A stretch of 64,000 bases of DNA from Rhypophila decipiens (Eukaryota; Ascomycota; Sordariomycetes; Sordariales; Naviculisporaceae): positions 1 to 64,000 of the forward strand of contig MU858120.1 of assembly GCA_033297075.1 (NCBI GenBank), in the 5' to 3' direction. The position numbers and the translations under genes were made by a program. Below the pieces are notes generated by a model. The model had not been told where the DNA came from and made no database searches. It saw nothing but the letters and a program-made list of their open reading frames with translations. This document shows positions 22,512 through 31,224 of this stretch, in pieces. The first letter of the stretch is position 1; each line of letters begins with the position of its first letter.

Positions 22512-24749
22512 ATGTCTTCGTACGACGATTACGACGGCCCAACGCGGCAGCGCTCCACTAAACGGTATTATCGTGAGGAGCGCCGGGAGGACCCCCGTGA
22601 CCCCTATCTCAGCGTCCAGTCCCGCGACTTGGTCACCCAACATCGCACAGACAGCGATCTCTCTGTTGAGGAGATCCGCCGAGACTTCCCACCGCCAGGC
22701 TACTCTTCCCGGGACATCCGTCGGGCTCGCTCCGCCGAGGGCGGCTACTACAACGACTATGACGATCGCCCGCGTTCATCCTATGGCCGTGAGCGGGAAT
22801 ATGACCGTGATTACGACCGCGACTACGATCGGCCCCGCTCCCACAGAAAGACCTCCATGACCCTCTATGAGGAGGAGGAGCACAAAAAGGTGCGCATGCT
22901 GAGCAAGCAGGAGCAGATAATTGCCGCTATCACCGGCGCTGCCCTTGCCATCGGCGGAAAGGAAGCCTACGACCGCAAGGAAGCCGGCGGGCACGGCGGC
23001 GAAATCCAGCGCAATCTCATGGCCTCGGCTGCCCTCGGTGCTGCTGGTGCATTGGCTGGCTACTCGGGTACTGAGCTCTACAACAAGCGCAAACAGAAGG
23101 AGGAGAAAAAGATTGCTCACAGAGGCTATTATTCTGACGAAGAGGACGACGGAAAGGACAAGAAGAGCAACAAGAATTTCTTGGAGAGTGCTCTCGCTGC
23201 CGCTGGTCTTGGAGGTGCCATCAAGGCTCTGAGCGGAGGCAAGGAGAAAGACGATGACAAGTCGGACACCAGAAGCCGCCGTGGCAGTCCCAGCAGGTCT
23301 GTCAAGAGCGACAAGGGCAAAGGCGACGGCAAGAGCAAAGTCCAGAAAGCTGCCATGGCCTCTCTTATCGCCGGTGCCACCGAAGCTTTCCGAGTGTCAA
23401 AGGAACCTGGCGGCTGGAAAGGAGAGAAGGCCAAGCGTATTCTGACGGCTGCGGCTGGTGCGGCCACTATCGATGCCGCTCAGAAAGATGAGAAGGCCGG
23501 CAGCAAGATGGGCCTGGCCGAATCCGTCATCGGTGGTCTTGTCGGTAATCGGGTCATCAACGGTTCCAAGAAGAACATCGAGGAGGACGCCAAGACCGGC
23601 CGGTCTCGCTCACGATCTCGCGCTGCCTCGGGTGCCGGTGGAAGCAGCGGCCTGGCGGCCCTTGCAACGGCCGGTCTCGGTGCCTTTGGTGCCAAGAAGC
23701 TCTACGACAAGCACGAGGAAACAAAGGAGAAAGAGCGGTCCAGATCTCGTCGTCCACGCAGCAGGGACTCCAACGACAGCCGCGACGGGTCCCCCGACAA
23801 GCGACACCGCAGCCGCAGCCGCAGCGTGGTTGACGGCGCCCGCCGTGGATTGGCCAAGCTCGGAATCGGAAATGCACCATCGGACGACGAACGTGATGAC
23901 CGGGACCGTGATCGGTCTCGCAACCGCCGCGACCGCAGCAGACGACGGGACTACGATGATGACGACTACGATGAGCCACCCCGCAACTCGCGGCGTCACC
24001 GGGATCGCCGCGACGACTATTCTGACGACGACCGGGACTATCGTCGAAGCAGCAAGCGAGATGATTACGACTCGGACCATTCCGACAGGGGAAAACGCGA
24101 TCGCTCAAGACAACGTGGGGATCGTGACCGTGACCGAGACCGGGACCGTGGCACGGTATCCAAGCGCCGCGATGCCTCCCGCGGCGGATCCGAATCGGAC
24201 CTTGGGGATTCCGACGACGACGAGAAGCAGACGAGAAGAATGAGAGGTAAGCAAATTCTGACCACCGGACTTGCTGTCGTGGCTACCATCCACGCCGGTA
24301 ACAACGTCTACCAGAGCATGGACAAGCGCCAGAAGCGGCAAAAGGCCGTGAGAGAGGGCAAGATCACGGTCGAGGAGGCTGAGAAACTCAAGAAGAAGGC
24401 GATTCTACAGGATGTGGCCTCAGTGGGCATTGCCGCCCTCGGCATCAAAGGTGCCATCTCCGAGATGAAGGAGGCTCGCGAGAAAACGGCCGAGATTCAA
24501 GAGTGGAAAGAGAAGAAGGAAGAGAGGCACAGAAAGCGGATCGAGAGGATTCGTCTTGGGGAGCTTCGGCTGCTCCAGGGCGGTGATGGCGATGGCTACG
24601 GCGACTTCGGGAGACAAAGAGCTGACATCTGGTATCCAGCAGCAGCTCCACCCCGAAGCAGCCGACGCGATGAAGGTCCCCATTACATTGACGGGAACCC
24701 GTACTCTGCGCTTCCTCCTCCTTCACCATCTGAAGGCGGAAGAAGATAG
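22512..24749 (+). CDS. Glycine-zipper / SR-rich conserved fungal protein (DUF3824-like)
   Basis: Single exon of 745 aa. The N terminus (about 1-120) is rich in Tyr, Asp and Arg, with many RDYDRDY-like steps. Then Ala/Gly-rich helical segments with small-residue spacing alternate with charged linkers. They include EQIIAAITGAALAIGGKEAY (about 136-155), NLMASAALGAAGALAGYSGT, FLESALAAAGLGGAIKALSG, LTAAAGAATIDAA, ESVIGGLVGNRVI and GLAALATAGLGAFGAKKLYD. These look like glycine-zipper, membrane- or self-associating helices. Residues about 400-575 are an RS/RD-rich low-complexity domain like those of splicing-associated proteins. A conserved-looking block closes it at about 578-690: GKQILTTGLAVVATIHAGNN, then a Lys/Glu-rich coiled coil. 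It resembles fungal proteins annotated with DUF3824; I am not certain of that assignment and know of no established function. Localisation is unclear, because the helices suggest membranes while the RS domain suggests the nucleus. Confidence 0.85.
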   Translation: MSSYDDYDGPTRQRSTKRYYREERREDPRDPYLSVQSRDLVTQHRTDSDLSVEEIRRDFPPPGYSSRDIRRARSAEGGYYNDYDDRPRSSYGREREYDRDYDRDYDRPRSHRKTSMTLYEEEEHKKVRMLSKQEQIIAAITGAALAIGGKEAYDRKEAGGHGGEIQRNLMASAALGAAGALAGYSGTELYNKRKQKEEKKIAHRGYYSDEEDDGKDKKSNKNFLESALAAAGLGGAIKALSGGKEKDDDKSDTRSRRGSPSRSVKSDKGKGDGKSKVQKAAMASLIAGATEAFRVSKEPGGWKGEKAKRILTAAAGAATIDAAQKDEKAGSKMGLAESVIGGLVGNRVINGSKKNIEEDAKTGRSRSRSRAASGAGGSSGLAALATAGLGAFGAKKLYDKHEETKEKERSRSRRPRSRDSNDSRDGSPDKRHRSRSRSVVDGARRGLAKLGIGNAPSDDERDDRDRDRSRNRRDRSRRRDYDDDDYDEPPRNSRRHRDRRDDYSDDDRDYRRSSKRDDYDSDHSDRGKRDRSRQRGDRDRDRDRDRGTVSKRRDASRGGSESDLGDSDDDEKQTRRMRGKQILTTGLAVVATIHAGNNVYQSMDKRQKRQKAVREGKITVEEAEKLKKKAILQDVASVGIAALGIKGAISEMKEAREKTAEIQEWKEKKEERHRKRIERIRLGELRLLQGGDGDGYGDFGRQRADIWYPAAAPPRSSRRDEGPHYIDGNPYSALPPPSPSEGGRR

Positions 24750-26941
24750 CCAAGCTGTCATCGTCCCGTACGCATATCCCTCTCTCTGTCTTTCCAGTCC
24801 TCTGCCTGGCGCTTTGAACATTATCCTACTCGCTTCATCTTCCCCCTTTCCCATTATCACGATACACATTGTAATACACATACATGTATGCCATACCATA
24901 TACAGCCACGACGCTCACGACTTATGAAAACCTATCACACTGGCAAATGTTTCAAGTGGCGTTCCGGGGCTTGATTGGTTTTCTGTTGCCGCGTTGGGTC
25001 TCTTATATCCGGGCAATGGTAGCGGGGATAAATGCATATTCTGCTTCACATGCTCTGGTGAAGCCATTGGATGGTCATACGGAACACTCCCAACACACTG
25101 CATATGGGCCACACAGCCCACGCTGCAGCCTGATCCATACACTCCCCCCCTCCCTCTTCCTCTTCATTACACAAGCAACACAGACATGAAGTTTGCATGT
25201 AGCCAAACCGTTTGGGGCTTCTATGCCGAATTTAAATTGAGCATTTTCTAATTAACTTGGAATCTTTGTAACAGATGAACGCCGCCGCCGCTAAGTGCTT
25301 CATGAGCCTGTTTCTTGAGCATCAAAGCCCCCTCCAACCATCGGCGGCCAGAGTCCGGTTATGTCTCACTCGGACAGCCTTACAACACGTTGTGCACGTA
25401 TGCATGGACAGGGCACAAAGGCAGGATTTGGTTTACAACCACTCGGGGGCAAGGCTTGCGATGGGTTTTTCTCCTCCTCGACGACACACGGTGTTACCTC
25501 CGAGTAATCGGGGAATTTCGGGTGTAATGCGAACGAGAGCGAGAGGTAAGGGAATGGAGGTACATGACGTGGGCTTGCTCTCCGGAAGACTCGGACATGG
25601 CCATGCGTGGGATTTGCACGACACGTTTCTTCTTTCCTCCCCTGTGTGTTTTACCGAATATTCCCCCTCTTGTTATCTCCGACTTCTTCCCCGATTTACC
25701 TTTCCTCGTCTTTCAAATTTACACTCACCTTCACCCCCATCTCTTCCTCGCGAAAGCGAGTCTGTGGCGCTCTAGCGGGTTTCAAATAGGTTGTTTCATC
25801 TTTTTCTTTCCTTGAACTATAACGAGCGAATGAGTTATGAGAAACGGTTTGGCGGCATTGCGTGTTGGTATGAGCGGATATGGCACATAGAGGGGCAATC
25901 TGTCTGTCTGTCTTGTTGTCTCTTATGAGTGGGGATTTGTTTGGTGGTATTTTGGCGTGATGAGAAATAATGAAGGATGATTTCTGCCTTAGCTATTATG
26001 ATATGATGGATACCATTTCTGGAACGAATGAATACAACTCATGGTGCATCTTGAACTCTTTTCTGACGGGCAGTGATACAGCTTTTCAGCATGGATGCTA
26101 ACCCCGTAAGTGACCTTGGTTAATGCCTATTTATTGTAAAAATAACGGACATTCTTCAGCTTTTTAAGGCCTTTTCTCCAATGAATTGACGCCTATTAAG
26201 TCGTGAGCAAGACCCCTTGCCATGTATTGCAGGTTTGACTATTTACCGTGGTACTGTGCAACAGGACCAGTTATAAATCCCTACGCATGACCCAGCACTC
26301 ACTCTCACGATGCCATCCAGTATATATAAGATAACCAACTACCAAACGGTTCACCGCATGCCAAGGGAAATCGCGTGTCTTACTTTTAGGTCAGCTGCAT
26401 GGAATATGAATGGAAGGTGTGGATGGGGTGGATGGGTGGATGATATCACATCATGGGATGTTGTTGCACGACCTGTGTCTATATCTGATTCGTCGGATCC
26501 TCACATTTATATCTGCTGTTGCTGCTTGCGAGTCTTTCACATGTCTGATATGTATAATTCTAGGCGCCTCATATACAGGCACCAGTCTTCTTATATGCAC
26601 TCCTCTTGGAGAATAGATGCCTTAGTTGGCTGGGATAAATACCTTGACTGGACTGCAATAAATGCCTTGACTGGCTCGAATAGAGACTTCTGAGCTGGAA
26701 AGTCAAATTGGACTAGTGCTTGTTTACAAAAGTAGTGATGTCTGATTTTATGCCCCTGATTCTACTTACTGTACTGCCCACTGTTTGACTGTTTTATTCT
26801 CTATCAATTTGGAGATGACTAGGCCGGCGGTTGGTTGTGATGTCCCTCTGCGATGAGAGAGGAGAGGCATGCTCTCAGGTTCTGCTTCTTCTATCCATAT
26901 TCCTACTCTTCCCTATTCTTCAGGTTCCAGGAAATACCAGT
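24750..26941. other. Intergenic, AT-richer, with second 22-bp repeat array
   Basis: About 2.2 kb with no supportable gene. It becomes AT-richer from about 25800 onwards. Copy B of the 22-bp minisatellite is at 26617-26683. Frames such as 25275-25775 read through CT-rich sequence and look non-coding. Confidence 0.5.
26617..26683. repeat. 22-bp minisatellite, three units (copy B)
   Basis: Three units at 26617-26638, 26639-26661 and 26662-26683, then a decayed partial unit. They match the repeat at 7107-7237, in the same orientation and with the same preceding bases (aatagatgc). The best-kept unit, 26662-26683, differs from consensus only in its last base. Confidence 0.8.
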
Positions 26942-28191
26942 CTAGATATCAACCAGCAGCGCCGCGGCAAGTACATAACCCAGATCCGGAGAGCCATATA
27001 TGATATTGTCGTATATCAACGATTCCCTCGCGTCGCCAGTTCTATCAATACGAGCACCAACACCACTTACTTCAAGAATCTTGGCGATAATATAATGAAC
27101 CCTCAACAACACTCGGGTTGGCATCGCTACTGAGGGATCATGCTGCACAAACTCGACAACGTCTGGATGCCCTCGCAGCCTGCGGTGGCCCCCCAATGCA
27201 GCATATGGAAACGGTACTTGTTGTCCTATTAACCCTCGATGTTAGTAAAGTAAAATGAGAAGACGAATTTCGGTATAATATCCCTTTTCGAGTGGCTCGA
27301 GAGCAATATAGTAATCCCCGAACGCGGCGTGTATTGGCTGGTAAAGCATCATGACGTTGCCCTCCTGATTTATAGTGCTGGATTGGATGACGTCTTTAAG
27401 ACCAGGGGAGTACCGGTGAAGAGCCCACCAAATAACCGTCTTTTTGCGTGCCTATAATATATTATTACGTTAGATAGAATCACTTTAGGTAATACATAGT
27501 CAGTCATACCTTAGTTGCCTTTTTCTCATCGAACTGCGCAAGCGCGAAGGGTAAGATATGTGCGCATTGGATGGGTCCCCCTAGAACATCCTCGCACTGG
27601 TCTGGGGCCATGTCTTGTTCGTAATCAACTATCCCTCTGAGCACACACCGGTTGTTGTCTCTTTTCAGACATTGTTGTCTTAACTCGCTCTGGTCTTTAT
27701 CCATTTCGTTCTCGAACTCAGAATGGGGCACCCGTGGAACATGGGGACTTTGAGCGCCAGCTACCTTCACTAATTTGCGAGACATCAGCATATTGTGTAT
27801 TACTGCAAGTCCGGGGCCAGGGATAGGATAACTACTTACTTGGCTTGAGTATAGCATCGACCATAAAATTACGCAATTGGCGTAGTCTTTTTGGGTCATC
27901 CGCGTAGTCGTTGATTTCCTGCATCAAGACTACCTGCCCTTCACTGGGCAGATAATCGATGAAGGTCCCCAAAACTTTGGCCGTATCATCATCGGATTCG
28001 GTACTAGGCTTGTACTGATTCAAGACCAAGATAGCCCTCTCTTTCAAATCAAGAGTATAATCGGTGTTCTCGTCGCAGACGGACGGAAGTGGTGATTTGT
28101 ACCCCCTTTCAATGTTCTCCGCGCTGATGCTCGGGTGACGAGGTATCTCGGGAATGAGGTCGAGAGGGTCCTTCCACTTTGCAAATTTCAT
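26942..28191 (-). CDS. Fungal HNH-endonuclease-domain protein, 3' part uncertain (possibly decaying)
   Basis: Model on the minus strand: exon 1 28191-27840, exon 2 27769-27510, exon 3 from 27451. Introns 1 and 2 (70 and 58 nt; GTAAGT and GTATGA donors) fit in phase. The start is the ATG at 28191; the frame is open further upstream but without an ATG. An N-terminal helical region is followed by an HNH_2-like core at about 147-192: LRQQCLKRDNNRCVLRG, then GPIQCAHILPFAL, with the Cys/His residues expected to bind metal. Exon 3 continues the family pattern (TVIWWALHRYSPGLKDVI) but reaches a stop at 27242-27244. The family's usual C-terminal helix (LLRVHYIIAKILEVSG) lies further on in another frame, ending at 26942. 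A 39-nt intron with a poor GTCTTC donor (27264-27226) would join them, having a good TACTAAC branch and TAG acceptor. Otherwise the gene is frameshifted. Such HNH proteins are common, variable and of unknown role in filamentous fungi. Confidence 0.6.
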
Positions 28192-28256
28192 TGTCGATTT
28201 GCTCTGAAGCTCGGATGACGAGGTATCTTGGGAATGTGGTTGAGAGGGTCCTTCCA
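28129..28256. repeat. 48-bp direct repeat at the 5' end of the HNH gene
   Basis: 28129-28176 and 28209-28256 match at 44 of 48 positions. Three of the four differences are C/T or G/A transitions, two of them at CpG. The copies are 80 bp apart, so the outer copy is out of frame with the inner one. The inner copy encodes the start of the HNH protein (KDPLDLIPEIPRHPS); the outer copy lies before the ATG. Confidence 0.85.
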
Positions 28257-28628
28257 ATTGCTCGAGTCCAGGTTTTAAATAGTGGATGGTTTGCAGCTGT
28301 GAGCTTATATATCTGCTCCCATCGATAAAGTTCAGGATTTAAGGAGCCAAAACGGCCAGTGACCCATCGGGCTTTAAACTTTGACTCTCGCCAGTGTAGT
28401 TATTTGAAATTAATTCGGCGGTGACATATCAGTATTTTTCTCAAACTTTGTCCTGGCGTTGGTGGCTAACACTACTGTTGATTTAACTTTTTTTCCCGAC
28501 TGGTCATCAAGCAGCGGTTTTGAATTTAAAAGGCTTGGGTTCGGGAAAGTTTGTTCTGGAGAGTAGGCTCAATTTACCCCTATGTGGCCTGTCACCGTTC
28601 AACATATACAGCCCCGAGTGCCCAGAAA
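28192..28628. other. Short AT-rich spacer between HNH gene and CLF1 3' end
   Basis: 437 bp holding the outer copy of the 48-bp repeat, the presumed HNH promoter (on the minus strand) and the CLF1 3' end. Nothing else is recognised. Confidence 0.5.
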
Positions 28629-30744
28629 TCACTCATTCCCAGCAATACCCCCGCCGGTATTCTTCCACGCCTGTGCCATGGCCAACAAACTAGACAGCTT
28701 CTTGGTCTGCTGGTCATCCGCAGGGAACACATAATCCGTGTACTCCTCCCAAGTGTCATCGTCGAGCCTGCGCTTCTTCTTGGTCTTGCGCGGCATCTGC
28801 TTCTGCACCTTCTCCACGTCCTCCGGCGACCCATTCAGCTTCTCAAACTGCAACCAGGCATTCAGAATCGAGACCCGCTCGGCCTTGAGCTCCTTGTCCT
28901 TCATGCTCTTGTGCGCCCGCTCAAAGATCTTGCGAGCCCGCGCCTTGGCCTCCTCGCTGACCTGCTGCTGCTCCTCTTCATCTGCTGCTCCCTCCTCACC
29001 CTCGTCGTCCTCGGGAATGTCGAGCTCAAACTGCGCATAGCTGATCCAGACCTTGGGGTGGTCGGCCTTCTCGAGCAGCCGCTCGTACAGGTCGCGCGCC
29101 TTTTCGTACTCGCCCTCTTCGTCCTCGAACTCAATGTACGACTTCCAGACCACCTCGGGCATGTCCAGCACTGGCTGGTTGATGGCCAGGTCGTAGATAG
29201 CCCGGGTGCGGTCGAGATCGTCCAGACCCCGCTCCAGTTCGGCCCATTTGATCCACGTCTGGCAGTTCGAAGGGTTGTATATGACGTGCTTCTCGTACAG
29301 CGTTCGGCATCTTTCAAACTCGTAGAGCTTTTGTTCCAAAGCAATGTATTCCCTGAAAATCTTGTCCTTGGGGCACATCCCGATGGCACGCCCCAGAGTC
29401 TTGCGAGCTGTCGTCAACTGTCCTTGTCTGATTTCGAAATGGGCTTTGGCAACCCATATTTTGGCAAAGGTGAATTTCTGGTGCGGGATGAGTTTCAGAC
29501 ACGTGTCGTATATCTGCCGTGCCCGCTCGGTATCTCTGGCTTCCCTCTCCTCCCATATTGCGTAAAAGAGAAACAAAAAGATGTACCTCCTCCAGTGACG
29601 CTTCTCTTGGGTAGGCGGCACCTGCGCAATCGCCCTCTCGTAGACCTCACGGACCTGTTCGGCATCGCCTCCGCTCTCTTCTAGCCGTGCGTAGTCAAAC
29701 CAAACGTCGTAGTTCTTGGTATTCTCCTTGACCTGCTCCTCGTAGATCCTCCTCCTCTTCGTAAGGATGACGTCCTGGACCCCGTCCTTGTCTCCAAACT
29801 GCTTCTCAAAGGTGGTATAGTGCGAATGAAGGGTCATCGACTTGGCCCTTGGAAGATTGTCGAGGGCAAACTTGTAGATTGCACGCGCTCGGTCGTATTC
29901 TCTCAGGCGAACCTCGTATCTCGCGAAGGCGATGAATATCCTCTCGTCGACTGCATCGTCGCCTATCGTCTCGGCAATTGTCTGGATAGCGGTCTGGAAC
30001 ACCTCGCGGACCATGTCACTTGTTCCGTATTCCTCCTCGAACTTGGCCCATTTTAACCAGGTCCGCGGTTCAGGATGCACCATAGTAAAGGCACGGAAGA
30101 TCTCTCTTGCGCGGTCAAACTCGCCATATCGCTTCTCCAGGCGGATGTACGCGCTCCAGGCCTGCTCGTCCGGCTCCCATTTCATCCATCGGTCAAACAC
30201 CTGCCGCGTGCCGGGTATGTCTCCCAGCATCTCCATAACGTAGAGGTACTGATACCAGAGAGAGGGAACCCTCGGTAGCCGCGTGACGGCTCGATCCAGC
30301 AGATTGCGAGCATGGTTGATGTTGCGGTTCTTGATCTCGGCCTGAATGTATCTGATCCAGAGTTCTGTGGCAGAGTTAGCATTCGTTCACGAAACAAAAC
30401 TGTGGCAGAGTTCCAAGTTACATACGTGTATTGTTGGGATGCACATCGAGAGCGCGCTCAAACACGGATCGTGCTCTGGCAAACTCCTTTTGTTCCAGCT
30501 CCCATTGGGCATATTGCAGCCAGTTCGCAAGACGGACGCGGTTCCGGCGAACATAGTCCTCGTATTCACGGCGTTTACGGCCCTGGTACTCCTTCAACTC
30601 TTCGAGATCGGCAAATCGCTGGGTCGGCGTCTGGAGGGCGACTTCTTGCCGGTCGACGGCTTCGCGAAGTAGCTGTTCGGCCGAAATCTGCACTGGGGCA
30701 GCGGCCTTGTTTTTGACGCGCGGTGGCCCGCGTGATGACTCCAT
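28629..30744 (-). CDS. clf1: Pre-mRNA-splicing factor CLF1 (Crooked neck / Syf3), HAT-repeat protein
   Basis: Two exons, 30744-30426 and 30364-28629 (61-nt intron, donor GTATGT, CTAAC branch, CACAG acceptor), give 684 aa; yeast Clf1 is 687 aa. The start is the ATG at 30744 ([20 protein letters not shown]), matching the conserved N terminus of fungal orthologues. The in-frame codon further upstream is TTG. Half-a-TPR (HAT) repeats fill the protein from about residue 40 to 610, with the W...E/A...R...I/V(F/Y)ERA pattern recurring: [20 protein letters not shown], then [28 protein letters not shown] and [10 protein letters not shown]. The C terminus is acidic, then basic ([15 protein letters not shown]). 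Clf1 is a scaffold of the Prp19-associated complex in the nucleus, recruiting the U4/U6.U5 tri-snRNP and staying in the catalytic spliceosome. It is head-to-head with PRP31. Confidence 0.97.
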
Positions 30745-31224
30745 CGTCACACCTTCTCGCCGTGCCAATCCGGGTATTTCCGTTGGATTTGGTGAATAAT
30801 AGGACTTCTATACCGCAGGAAGTCGGTCGCTACGTGAAAGGCGACTGCGAAAAAATGGGTTTCTCGAGGTTTGGAGGAATTCCTCGAGCCAAGAAGCTGT
30901 CTCAAGGATTGTCGTCCCGTCCTCCTGGATGTTTACTGGTGGCCTGTGCTGACAGATCTGGCTGCACAGTGGAGCTCTGGGCGTTACACAAAGTACGGGA
31001 GTCCCACTTTAGGTCGTCAGTTCCCCAAACGGACGCCTCTTGCGTTGACAATCGCGTCTTGAACTTTCCAAAGCTGCCTTGGCACACCCGCCAGAGCAAA
31101 AAAAAACAGATCATATATCCCAACTCCGTCCCTGGCCACATCACCGACCAGGCGCGAGATTCAAAACTAGCTACGGAGATCGAATATTTCAACCTCACAC
31201 TGCGACCACAAGCAGAAACCCATA
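30745..31224. promoter_or_regulatory. Shared divergent promoter of CLF1 and PRP31
   Basis: 480 bp separate the two ATGs of two spliceosomal genes transcribed away from each other, so it must hold both promoters and leaders. I see no clear TATA box. An A-run lies at 31099-31105 near the PRP31 side. Confidence 0.6.

Noticed and set aside
23458..24341. Frames on both strands overlapping the SR-rich protein gene (Thr/Ala- and Val-rich)
   Set aside because: Frame-shifted readings of the repetitive Arg/Asp/Ser codons.
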